Source: Chromobotia macracanthus (lineage: Eukaryota > Chordata > Actinopteri > Cypriniformes > Botiidae). Taken from it: a DNA stretch of 64,000 bases. This document shows positions 27,101 through 36,900 of this stretch, piece after piece. How positions within the stretch are numbered: position 1 is the first letter of the stretch; every line of letters starts with the position of its first letter. Location of the stretch: assembly GCA_036877525.1 (NCBI GenBank), contig JAZGTH010000065.1:3507001-3571000 (forward strand). The letters are read 5' to 3'. The position numbers and the translations under genes were made by a program. The notes under the pieces are model-generated. The model had not been told where the DNA came from, made no database searches, and was given only the letters and a program-made list of their open reading frames with translations.

Positions 27101-27204
27101 TCTCTCAGGCCGGACGCAAGACCCGAATGACTACTTACCCAGAAAATGAAGTTGAAGAAGAAAAGCATGTATTTGATGCATTTCGTGCAGCCCTCCACGC
27201 CCAT
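9139..27204 (-). CDS. cd81: CD81 tetraspanin, complete, eight coding exons
   Basis: CD81 is a four-pass plasma-membrane tetraspanin that organises partner proteins (in mammals CD19, EWI proteins, integrins) in tetraspanin-enriched microdomains. Exons: 27204-27139, 21239-21125, 11257-11160, 10639-10565, 10234-10121, 9962-9876, 9439-9356, 9201-9139. All phases agree and the total is 702 nt, 233 aa (human 236). TM1 lies in exons 1-2 (KCIKYMLFFFNFIFW...), TM2-TM3 span exons 3-4 (VGAVMMFVGFLGCYG, FACLVILFACEVAAG), and TM4 exons 7-8. The large loop has the CCG motif (Cys159-160) plus Cys177 and Cys187, and is slightly shorter than in human after Cys177. The C terminus is CCGIRNSPVY (human CCGIRNSSVY), which separates CD81 from CD9 and other tetraspanins. 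Intron 1 (5.9 kb) and intron 2 (9.9 kb) make up most of the gene. Fish paralogue a or b not resolved. Confidence 0.93.
9356..9439 (-). CDS. cd81: cd81 exon 7
   Basis: 28 codons, NCHDRIKDLFSEKIYLIG then IAALVVAVIM: the fourth loop cysteine and most of TM4. Confidence 0.93.
9876..9962 (-). CDS. cd81: cd81 exon 6 (CCG motif)
   Basis: 29 codons, LDCCGKGDII...CPDKSKLIN, with the tetraspanin-defining CCG and a third loop cysteine. Donor GTAAGA, acceptor TTTTCAG. Confidence 0.92.
10121..10234 (-). CDS. cd81: cd81 exon 5
   Basis: 38 codons of the large extracellular loop helices (ISKELITFYDSVYDK...LKVFHES). Acceptor CCCCTGCAG, donor GTAAGT. Confidence 0.9.
10274..10370 (+). repeat. tRNA-derived SINE, head
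   Basis: Lies in cd81 intron 4, opposite strand. A-box-like TAGCTAAATGGGTAGAGTG and B-box-like GTAGGTTCCGATTCCCAG, then CATACTGATAAATAA. Same family as 44690 and 47615. Confidence 0.65.
10565..10639 (-). CDS. cd81: cd81 exon 4
   Basis: Encodes FFACLVILFACEVAAGIWGY and then MNKDK (TM3 and the start of the large loop), 25 codons, phase 0 on both sides. Confidence 0.95.
10830..11080 (-). mobile_element. short TIR element, degraded copy
   Basis: In cd81 intron 3. It carries the interior words of the family (GTTACTGCAAGAACGTTTCTG, ATATATAATG, TTCTAGGAACGTTTAAAA) in reverse orientation; both termini are lost. Confidence 0.5.
11160..11257 (-). CDS. cd81: cd81 exon 3
   Basis: Encodes IYILIAVGAVMMFVGFLGCY and then GAIQESQCLLGT, nearly identical to human CD81 TM2 and the inner loop. 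Acceptor TTTCAG, donor GTGAGT. Confidence 0.95.
13094..13250 (-). repeat. tRNA-derived SINE (reverse) with internal duplication
   Basis: Reads as SINE on the minus strand: B-box-like GGTTGTGGGTTCGATTCTCA and tail GCTTTGGATAAAAGCGTCTG. The head word AACTTTTGTGCTGCTAACGC (or its start) appears twice, about 32 bp apart (13197-13217 and 13227-13248). Confidence 0.7.
15970..16090 (+). mobile_element. short TIR element, truncated copy
   Basis: Begins CCCAGCTAATAGGGAACGTT and keeps GTTGGCTAACATTCTCTAAA and the GTTAGTAGAAC block; the right end is missing. Confidence 0.6.
17741..17806. repeat. 22 bp tandem repeat, three units
   Basis: Three near-identical units of TACAAGCAGCTCTAGATCTT plus CA, with one or two changes each. 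Confidence 0.75.
18270..18492. repeat. possible MITE-like repeat
   Basis: Contains CTGTTTACACCCATATTTAG and a near-complementary CCAGGTGTAAAC at the other end, with GTGACCTGATCACAG between. This resembles a fish dispersed repeat known to me by pattern only. Family not assigned. Confidence 0.35.
20100..20657. repeat. possible DNA-transposon remnant
   Basis: Starts with ACTGGTAAATTACCGGTAAA (palindromic core), includes further TACTAGCAGTAAG words, and ends with ATAATTTACCACTATTACTG and GTGTGAAAGGGGC. Bounded by repeat-like sequence but not matched to a family. Confidence 0.3.
21023..21113. repeat. (GA)n microsatellite
   Basis: About 90 bp of nearly pure GA repeat. On the cd81 strand it is a (CT)n tract just downstream of the exon 2 donor. 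Confidence 0.95.
21125..21239 (-). CDS. cd81: cd81 exon 2
   Basis: Encodes LAGCVILGVSLWLRHD through STFYI, the end of TM1 and the small extracellular loop. The acceptor follows a T17 tract. The donor A|GTAAGA (phase 1) gives a Ser codon with exon 3. A long (CT)n run starts about 10-15 nt beyond the donor. Confidence 0.92.
25283..25500 (+). repeat. SINE-like fish repeat
   Basis: Contains GTGAAGTGACGTGACCCATA, TCTGCATTTAACCCATCC, CACACCCGGAGCACTGGGCA and GGTGCCTTGCTCAACACC in order, a widespread teleost interspersed repeat. A partial relative lies at 41822-41975. Confidence 0.65.
26210..26660 (-). pseudogene. LINE ORF2 fragment, frameshifted
   Basis: On the minus strand one frame reads YISFCEDRCVPSRTRVSYDS; after a frame change the sequence continues TPWFKARLRQARMEKKVAFE and then FANDLRLANSLNELQCHVER. 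The order (a C-x(3)-CVP segment, PWF-x(3)-LRQ-R-EK-AF, then NDLRLAN-LNE-C--E) is typical of the region between the endonuclease and reverse transcriptase of fish L2/Rex-type LINEs as I know them. No RT domain is present. A dead 5'-truncated or internal remnant in cd81 intron 1. Confidence 0.55.
27139..27204 (-). CDS. cd81: cd81 exon 1 (start)
   Basis: ATG at 27204 in a strong context (ACACCATGG) begins MGVEGCTKCIKY, as in human CD81. 22 codons end at Trp with a GTAAGT donor, phase 0. Confidence 0.93.
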
Positions 27205-28283
27205 GGTGTCTGTTTTCTGGAGGATGTCTGGAAGCCTTTCGCGGAGAAGCGCTCGGTCGCGGATTCAACTCCAATCTGGGCGTGCGTGAGCCCGTCCGCC
27301 CGCTGCTTAGAGTCGACGTAAAACGGGCAACACCCAGTTTCCTCCCCCTTCAAGAGCCCCCTACAGCCCCGCAACAATAACACAGTCAAAAAAAGACAAT
27401 CATAATAAATACAAAACGACTCGTTTAGATACAGTTAAGACCTTTAGTCTCATCATTGACGAGAACATCGTGACCGGCCAGACGTCTTAACTGTGTGATA
27501 AATCAGCATATTTTTTAATACTCATTCAACGTTTATCTTAATAAACCAAAGCGTTATTTTTTTATCCTTTTATTCACAACACAGTTCAACTGAAGCGACA
27601 AATAATGCTTCAAATAATGCAAATAATGCTTCATCCATCCAAAATCAGTGTATGTCTCCACCTGGTGGCTGATGAGGATATAGAGATAAAGGTTTTTAGG
27701 GGCATATTAATAGCCCCTGAAGAGCCCATTTAATACTGCTATATATCTATAGAAACTATATATTTAACTTCCTGTACGGACAGAAAAAATAAGGATTATA
27801 TTGTTGTGTGTAGTTGTCTAGTTGTCACACGTCTTACTTCAGTGGATTTTCTCAGGGTTGTTATTATATATAAGTCACTTATTTACCTAAACTTCATCTG
27901 AGCTAAATAATGTTTGTTACAAAATGAAGCAGGATATAGTTATAAAAAGGATACTCAAATGAAACAGCAGGAGGTGCTGTGGAGCAAGAAAAGATGGGTG
28001 ATGATGATATTCCTTTGTTACATAACATAAACATGATCATAAATAAAACAGAAAACTGCGTGGATATTATATTTACTGAAACTAATGTACTGTTACTAAT
28101 CAATCAATAAATGTATTCGTCATTTATTTCACAAAAATAAGCAAAAGCGTAGGTCACTAGGTTCCCCCACCAGATGTCACTAATGTTCCCATAATTTACT
28201 TTCTCATAAAGTAAAAACCCAAAATGTACCGCTACAGCCTATAATGCAGATTTATGCACCATATTGTGCACGTATGCTTGAAG

Positions 28284-28291
28284 TGACGTCA
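28284..28291. promoter_or_regulatory. palindromic CRE
   Basis: Perfect TGACGTCA in the AT-rich middle of the divergent intergenic region, 1.67 kb from the kcnc1 ATG and 1.08 kb from the cd81 ATG. Confidence 0.5.
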
Positions 28292-29181
28292 TACTGGAGC
28301 AAACATAGAAATCTTTCTTCAGACAAAATTAGAAAAGTGATTTGTTTGAAGAAATGAATTAGAAAGATTCAAATGCCCTGACAAGCAGTAGATGAATGGT
28401 GGGGTTGTTTTAACGTTTTGTGCCCCCCACCCCACCAGTAATAATGGGTTTCTGACAGCCAGTGATACCCATGGGAATATGTTACCAGAACCCATGAGTG
28501 GGCATTATCTTTTCTTTCAAGCCTAATTGCTTTTCCTCCTTAACAGAGCAGGATAATCTGGGATAAATCCCATTATGTGTCTTTTGAAGCAAGGCATATA
28601 CTTTAATCTGCTTTTAAGTTGTCAGCAATAATGATTAGAAAAAGAAACAGGTGACATCAAAATGTGAAGTGAAAACAGGGCTTTGAATCAATCACACTGA
28701 ATAATATTTTTACTTAAACAAAACAATGTTACCACATAAAGCACATTTCTGAATTAATCTATCAATATATTGTTTTGTCTATTGGTTGCAGGTGTGAGAG
28801 GGAAAAATCTGTCATTTAAGAATGAATGTTGGATAAAGAATAAGAATGAATAAACTTAACATAAAGTTACTTTATTTTGTATTTTTAAAATATGTAAGTA
28901 GTTTTAACACACAAATATAAATTCATATTTTATTATCTGTATTGTCTTGATGTCATTTCTTATTGTAGGCTCTTATATTTAGGTTTGTTTGGGTGGTGTT
29001 TACCTTGCAATTATTATGTTATTTGCCTCATGAAATGACCTAAGAAGACAGGATGGAAGAAAGTACATGGAAGTACAGTCTTCCCATCTTATTTGAATTT
29101 CGTGCTACGCAGAGCTCTCCAGCATCTGAAAGCATCCAAATAACTAATCTCTTGCACGCTTCTGCTGAGACGCTCGGCAAT

Positions 29182-29193
29182 TGCGCATGCGCG
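29182..29193. promoter_or_regulatory. NRF1-type site
   Basis: TGCGCATGCGCG matches the NRF1 consensus YGCGCAYGCGCR, inside the CpG-rich block upstream of kcnc1. Such sites are typical of TATA-less CpG promoters. Confidence 0.55.
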
Positions 29194-29436
29194 CCGGTGG
29201 GATCTAGAGGTGGCTGGTGTTGTCTCCTCTCTGCTCACATCGGCAGGCACGCAAAATAAAAAAATGCATCAAATATTTCCGAACAGCACCAGAGGACATC
29301 ATCAAACTGGACATTTTGGTTACTAAAGAAGATTTTAAAGCACCCCGTCCTCCACCACTTCAAAGCTTTATAAGTACACGTCTCCATCTAAATGCGCTGG
29401 TTGTTTTGTTTGTCCGACATCTCGACATGCTTCGAC

Positions 29437-29444
29437 TGACGTCA
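29437..29444. promoter_or_regulatory. palindromic CRE upstream of kcnc1
   Basis: Perfect TGACGTCA 0.5 kb upstream of the kcnc1 start codon. A CRE in the mammalian Kv3.1 promoter has been reported, so a conserved role is plausible. Confidence 0.6.
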
Positions 29445-29887
29445 AATCGAAAAATGTGACTACGGTTCAGCCGCGACTCTCCCATTGCCGCTTCGAGGAG
29501 GCGTCTGCTGGGAATCAGGCCAGCGCATGTGTCTCGTTTTGGAGACGAGACGAGTGTGAGAAGACGACGAGACTTTTGTGAGAAGAAAGGAAGGAAAGTG
29601 CGCTCCGGAGCTGTCCGTTCAGAACTACATCACTTTGCGTGCCACGATCACCAGGCTTGAACCTCTGCCGGATCTCTGGTCTCTCCATACAGCGCGCTTG
29701 GTCACGTCTGGTAATCTTTATTTTCTCATTTCTTGGCATCTGGAGGCAATTCCCTGCCGTGCTGACAAGACCGTAACTCGCTCATGCCCCGCTTTCTTGC
29801 AGTCGGATAGCCCATTGAAAGCTCTCTTCGCACCACTTCGTCTGCGTAAAAGCAGCCTGATCTTCTTGTCACCCGACAATTGCGCAC

Positions 29888-29968
29888 ATGTATCTTCGGG
29901 GTCTTTCAGCGTTGTGATGCCCGGCCCGTGTTCGAGACATGACTGAGCGACGAGATGGGCCAGGGTGA
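29888..29968 (+). promoter_or_regulatory. three overlapping 30-nt uORFs before the kcnc1 start
   Basis: ATG...TGA frames at 29888-29917, 29917-29946 and 29939-29968, each nine codons plus stop. The first and second overlap at TGATG (one base shared), and the third overlaps the main ATG (29955) out of frame. Their effect depends on the transcription start, which is not visible. Confidence 0.55.
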
Positions 29969-30524
29969 CGAGAAAGACCGTGTTGTGATTAACGTGGGAG
30001 GGATTCGACACCAGACCTACCGCAGCACCCTGCGCACTCTCCCCGGCACGCGTTTAGCCTGGCTCGCCGAGCCCGATGCCCACAGTCACTTTGATTATGA
30101 CGCCCAGATTGATGAATTTTTCTTCGACCGCCACCCAGGTGTCTTTGCACACATACTCAATTATTACAGGACTGGCAAGTTACATTGTCCTGCAGATGTT
30201 TGTGGCCCTCTTTATGAGGAAGAGTTGGCCTTCTGGGGAATTGATGAGACAGATGTGGAGCCGTGTTGCTGGATGACGTACCGGCAGCACCGGGAGGCAG
30301 AAGAGGCGCTGGATAGCTTCGGCGGAGGGCCGGCTGAGATGGGCAACGACGATACGGAGGGAGATGTTTTAGGTGATTCAGCCGATGGAGATGATGAGCT
30401 TGAGATGACCAAACGGCTCGCGTTGGGGGACTCACCTGACCCCAAAGCTGCGGGGTTGTGTCAACGTTGGCAACGCCGCGTTTGGGCGCTTTTTGAGGAC
30501 CCCTATTCCTCTAAATATGCAAGG
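29955..30524 (+). CDS. kcnc1: kcnc1 exon 1 (T1 domain)
   Basis: 190 codons from ATG (GACGAGATGG context) to ...YSSKYAR, donor GTGAGT, phase 0. MGQGDE and the T1 domain are almost identical to human. The acidic linker (residues 126-150) is the least conserved part. Confidence 0.97.
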
Positions 30525-30875
30525 GTGAGTATTGAACGCGTCTTCAAGTAGCTTTGAGATCCAGGGCTTACCTTTCTTTATATTTGTAATATGTTAATCG
30601 CGTCATATCGAATAATAATGCCTCAAAACCGGCGGTGGTGCTATGAAACACATTATGAGGTCACGATCAACAATTTGCTAAAAGCTGATCACAATGCACA
30701 GTGAAGAAACCAACACGAAGCAGATGGTTGCATTTATAAATCCAGGTTTCATCACAAATTTCTCGCATATTAACTTTATTTTATAATAAATAAAATAACG
30801 GGGACTCCTCTGACTGCTGTGCCATGTGCCTGAGCTCTCTTCCCAAATGAACCACACAGGGAGAACATTAAAGAG

Positions 30876-30935
<60 letters not shown>

Positions 30936-33900
30936 GAATCAAAAGCTTTATTTATGTGCAGATGCTGATTTGAGACAAGACATGAACAAATCATAATATT
31001 ACAAATACATAATATAACATTTTTAACAACACGGCTCTTCATACCTGGTCAGGGGACCTGAGTGACAGCAGTTTTGATGATGCTGATCAGATCAGATATG
31101 TTGAGAGTTAGTTTGGCTCTTTCAGCGATTATAAATATAACAGTGCATTTGTGTGTGTGTGTGTTTTATAACAAGGGCAGTGAGATAACAAAAAGGAAGT
31201 TTGATCTGGACAAACGTGAGATTGTTTTGTTTGTTTATGGCGGTTTAATCTGAGTAAATTCAGCCACTGCCAAGATCTGACTATTGTACTCTAGGCTGAT
31301 AAACACTGATAAATGAGTCAATGTGATGCCAATGTACAGTTAGAAGTGAGTGGATTTATGTCAAGGACCAATATATTAAATAAACCTCATGTGATTAAAG
31401 AGCAAGCACTCAAAGACAGAGGATTTGATTTAGGGTGCCATTACAATTAAGAGAGTACAAAACATCTTTCAAAATGTTTGCCACTATTAGATACAATAAG
31501 ACACAAATAAATATGGCTTCACAAAATATATTATAACTGTATAAACCTACAGGTTGTTGAAAGAAACACACGTCCACACAGAATGTGAAGTACAGCTAAA
31601 TTGTAAAAAGTATTTGGAAAACACGAATTCCTGAGATGCTATTTTAAAATGACAGCAAAATATAAACTCAGATAGAAAACTTGTCATAAGCTATTTTTCT
31701 TGGATGATGAAAACACACTGAAATGCTAGAATTAGTTTTTCTGATTTTTTTACCTATAATGCTTATCAACCGTTTAAAGGAAGCCGGTAGACAAGAATAT
31801 TTTATTATTTATTAAGTAATTAAACAGAAACTAAGATGACAGAAAATATGATGCTCGGATTAATTATAGTAAAGAATAACAGCACAGAATATAGCACACA
31901 ATAAATAACCTAGATTTTAATGCCTTAATGGCTATACGTTTAGGGCTATTTTATGCATGTAATTTTATGCATTGTGATCAATAAAGCCTGATAATATTAT
32001 TTTGAGATATGTGATGAAATGTTTTGCATGTTCAGCACATAAATTCTGAATCAGATTTTAGCCATCTCAGCCCTAGAGCATTCTCATGATCGGTGAATCA
32101 GCTATTCAGCACATCGAAATAAATCAAAACGTGAGTCATACATTTGAATGAACCGCAGCACAATAAACATGTTTATTGTTCCCTGCACGTGTGTGAGAGA
32201 GCATGTGATTGAAAGACAGAGAGAGAGAGTGAGAGAAAGAGAGAGTTGCTGAGTAGCCTATTCTCGTCTGGCAGATGTTTGGGTTGGGTTCCCAAAGGCC
32301 CCTGATATTTTCATGTCCTTGGCAGGCGAGATGCTGCTTTTTACAGTGTATGTCTTGGGAATAAGTTGTCATGGCAACCGTTTCAGTGCTCTAATGAAAC
32401 AGATGAAAGTTCGTCTTCCCTGTGAGAGACCAGGAAATGTGGCAAACTTCTCTGGAGGTTATGTGATGATGATTTGGCTGTGTGACTATGTTATCCTGTG
32501 TTGATAAGTTTATTTTGTATTTTAGTAAGTAAATTATAATAAGTAAATTATTCATTACGTTATCATGAAGTCCTATGACTGGTAAGTGACTAAGTGACTC
32601 GCTGCTTGGAGGCAATCACATTTTACTCTAATGTGACCGCAATAGCTTTAAGATAAGCCAATATTTAATTCATACAAACCTCAGTGGAATCAAATAAAAA
32701 TCATTTGAGGAAGTGATTACTGTTTTGAATGCCTAAATGTTTAGCTACACTTTCTAAAGCTAAAAATAATTCCTAAAAAAACAAGGAAACCAGGCAGACA
32801 ATCTGACAATCAGGTTAGTTTAAATAAAGCTTTGGCAGACCTCAGATTATACCACAAATTAACTAGATAACCTGATACATTATTCAAATTATAAAAGCTG
32901 TGTTGCTTTTATTATGTAGAGATGGATTCAGTTTCTCACTGCTAAACTTATGAGCACCATCAATTCTCATGTCTCTGCCCTGTTTTGCAATGTGATATTC
33001 CCATGTCCCTTTCTCTCTGGGGGTCGTGTAAGCCATTACAGGCACCAGTGGGCCTTGCCCTGTACAACAACAGGGAAAGTGTTGGTAATTAATGTACTGA
33101 TCGATATGTGAATGCACCTACTGGCTCATTCCTGGATGAGGGATTCAGCCAGTCTCCTAGACTTCCTTTATCTTCCCTGCTCTACCGATGGAAGCTCCAT
33201 CAATGTGGAACAGAGAATAGTGGCCTGTAATTTTTCTGTAGCTCACATAGTAGAGCTCACATTGAATCCCAGGGAACACACGTACTGATAAAAATTAATG
33301 CCTTGAATGTACTGTAAGGTGCTTTGGATAAAAGCATCTAACAAATGCATAAATGTAAATATAGTTTTTATCAAATGATCTTTGTTGAATGATGATGTCT
33401 TGCACTTTTCTTGTGAGAAGCAGAACAATTTTCACATCTCAACCATATCTTATTAAAACCTTAAATGAAATAAATATACAAAAATATGTCAGGCCATTGG
33501 GTTTTTTAAAAGTACAGATCCAGGTCACAGCTTATAGGGGGATGAGAATGTATTAATGACTGCTGAAGATATTCAATAAACTTTAGATCTGGGTTCAGAT
33601 TGTGAAATCTGTGATGAAAAATTTATGCTCAGCTTTGTTTAGTTTGTTTGGTTTCAAAGACTCACCTCCTCAGGTGTATTACGCCGACTCATGTTTCTGT
33701 ACCCGCAGAGAGAGAGGATTCGCACATTATCACCTTCACCTCAACAGACTCCCTCCAGCCATGACCCGCTCACCCACTGTTCTGATTACTCTCACAAACC
33801 CTGAACACTCTCCTGCCTCTCCACACTACATCACTCACCCCGCAACAGGACTGTTGCCTTGCCCGCTCCCTGGCAGATCTCAAGACAGGCTAATTAGGAG

Positions 33901-36900
33901 CCAGAACAGACCTGGGAGATGGTTTGTTTTTCGCTAATTGAGTCTAATTTGAATAGATAATATTGACCTCCTTCGATGGTTTGACACAGTTGTCGAGCAG
34001 AAGTGTTTAAAAAGTGATTTTGATGTGATAGTAAGCACACAGAAAACAGTAAACTATAGAGAAGGCAAGGATTTGGCATAAAAAGGATGGAGAAGGGGAA
34101 GTGAGAGGGATTAAATGTTGGAGCAGAATTTAAATGTGAAACTGCATGCAGTAGCATGAATTGCAGCCAAATGTGTAAGATCCACATCAAATGTATTTTG
34201 GTTGCCATAGAAACAATATCAAAGGAAGGAAACCCATTATTGCAGAACCAACATAAAAGACAAGAAAATTCAATCCTAGTTATAATTCTCATCAGAACCA
34301 TTTCATGTAATGGTATTAAAGACAGAAGCATATAATATATCAGATTTACTGCCTCATCTAAACATGAGAGTTTTATGGGTATTGAGGATAATAAAAAATA
34401 TAATTGAAATGGACAGACTCACTTATCCGATTTCTATGTTTTGAAACCACAGACATAATCAGGACTTTGTCAGAAATGTAGATAAGTGCCTACATTAAAT
34501 GTAGATAACATACCTTGAAACATGATCATAATGGACACAAACTATTTTGACATTTGACCTTATTTGCTACATTAAAGCTGTCCAACCACAGTCAACATTT
34601 AACATGTAATCCTCTTCATCTATTTATCATTATTAAAAGGGGTATGAAGAGTTTTAGGAGTTTTTGATAGGGAGTGGTCAGGTGTATAACAGACCCTCTC
34701 TGTGTTTGTTGTGTTACACTAAGACACTACACATAGCTGTGATTTTTCAACACAGACTTAACTTACAGCTGATTCACAACTGTGAATCTGAACACATGCT
34801 GAAAACTTAGCACAGATGTATTTTAATCTTAACTAGTTTACTGTGGGAAAATACTGTTCTGGAGGCATTCATGTAATATATGCATATTTATTTATATAAC
34901 AACATCAATGTGTAAGATTGAAGTAGGACTAAAAGCAATTTCTTAATTTTATTTACTTCCGCAAGTACCCAAGGTAAGACAAACCAACAAAAATTTTACA
35001 TGACATTTTTAACATGAAAATTCTGGCATTAAATGACTTTTCTTCAGCGAAACACAAAAGATAAAATGCTACAGACGTACAGCCTCAGTTACCATTTATT
35101 TTCTTTATTGTAAAAAAATGGCAATGGCTAGAGATAAGACAGACATAGCTGTTGTCAGACGTGTAACCTGTCTCTTATCTAAATTTCCATGATACTTATG
35201 AGTGAGGTTTGTACAGGTTCTTGCTTTATGAATGCAGAACAGAGCTCAGCTCCCAGAGGAAGCCTACAGTAATTAACATTCATTAGACTGATGAGCAGAG
35301 CCCAGGCCTTCCTAATTACTGGATAGATATAGGGTGGAGTATCTTGACACTGTATGCTGGCCAGCCTCCGGTGCATTCCACTGTAAATGACCTTCTCACA
35401 AAGAAACATGAAGTGAGGGACTACTTATCATGCTTAGCCTATAGCCAGAAGGGAAGATAATACAAAAATGAGGCCATTTCAGTCTCTGAGAGTAGACCTT
35501 GATCTACAAACATAAGTTAATCAATTGTTAAAAAATGAAGCTAAACTCTCAGAACACTGCTCTCCTATCCATCTCAGTTTTTAGGGCACCATTAATTTTT
35601 GACTACCCCCACCCTAGTTGTCCCCAAATCTGTCTGTGAGTAAGTAGAGCAAGACACCCCTTTAAAAAGCTGCAGGGCAGTGGCTCTAGAGACCTCGCAA
35701 CTGTGAATAGCCTTGGTCCTGTGGGCCATGAGAACTGGGTGTTAAACACTCAAACTGGGGCAGTCGAATGCAAAGAGCTCTGGTTTTATATTGGATTTTT
35801 CTGAAAGAAAGGTATGTCGATCAGCTCTAGAGCAATGTGTGTCACCCTGTGCTCCCGAATGTCTCAGCAGTCTCTCACACCAGGGATTGAAACTGATCAA
35901 AAGCTAACTACACAAATACTGAAATATAAAATTGCAAGTTGCTTGCTGAATTATTTTCTTAACTTGGATGACATGTTTAAATTCTAATCAACTGCTGTAA
36001 AACAAGCTACAAGTGCTGCACCATTCCAGCACCCACACGCAGAATTTAATAGCCAGATCTTCTTTCTGTTTACAGATGTGACATAGGCATAAGTCAGACA
36101 GACATTTCCCGTCAAATTAGACCCGACAGCTCAAATTATAAATGATAAATTATTAAATCAGGGAAGGTAAGAAACTGTTTTCAACACTGACCTGTTATGT
36201 ATTTGCTCAATACCTGATTTTTCTTCATTTTAAAGTTGATACTCTTAATTGAGAATCTAACTATTTAATTGAGAATCTAGCTGTTTAATTGCGAATCTAA
36301 CTATTTAATTAAAAATCTAGCTGTTTAATTAAGAATCAAACTATTTTATTGAGAATCCAGCTGTTAAATTCATGGTAGCTGTAAAGTCTGAGAATAGATC
36401 AAAACATACTGTACAACACTGAGCAGTACAGTGAGAGTTTTGAATATAGAACACAGGTCAATGGCCTGAGGGTTCCAGTTAAAGATACAGGACAGGATAT
36501 AAATTGTGTAATTGTGAAGATCACCTACACTTTATCAATGCAAGTCAGAACACAGTCTGTTCAAACACAATGAATGCTGTGTGCTTTGTTAGGTGAAGCC
36601 ACTGTCCTTTGCTCTAAGAGTTTAACTAGCCTTTAATCTTTTGCCCTACAATGGGGTAACATGATTCTCAACCCAAACAGTCCTGCAGGGGCAATTCATC
36701 AGTTTGAATGCTGAAAATAGAGGAATCTATATCAAGCAAACAATTTTGCTGTCAAAGTATTTGAACATGGTATTGCATAAATTGGTCATTCAGTTTAAGG
36801 CACCTGTCAGCCCCACAGAAATCTGCTTATATCATGCATATCATGCAACTAAAAGGAAAGTATTTGTGAAAACAGAGGAAGATGTCTTTTACAGAGTGTA

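Larger units (their letters stand above)
21240..27138 (-). other. cd81 intron 1 (5.9 kb)
   Basis: Contains a fish SINE-like element (25283-25500) and a decayed LINE fragment (26210-26660). Apart from low-complexity A/T runs (T-rich at 23830-23845) the rest shows nothing recognisable. Confidence 0.7.
27205..29954. other. divergent cd81-kcnc1 intergenic region and 5' UTRs
   Basis: 2.75 kb between the two start codons. CpG-rich next to cd81 (27205-27380) and strongly so from about 29150 to the kcnc1 ATG, with an AT-rich middle. It carries two perfect CREs (28284, 29437) and an NRF1 site (29182). Promoter assignment is by position and composition. Confidence 0.6.

Noticed and set aside
29578..29946. 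Open frame of 122 codons just upstream of the kcnc1 start
   Set aside because: It starts with GTG, has no homology I recognise, and lies in the kcnc1 5' UTR/promoter. Only its last ten codons from an ATG (29917) are kept, as a uORF.
33894..34331. 145-codon minus-strand frame
   Set aside because: Composition is unlike protein (Leu/Ile/Cys/His-rich from AT-rich DNA), with no flanking splice logic or homology.
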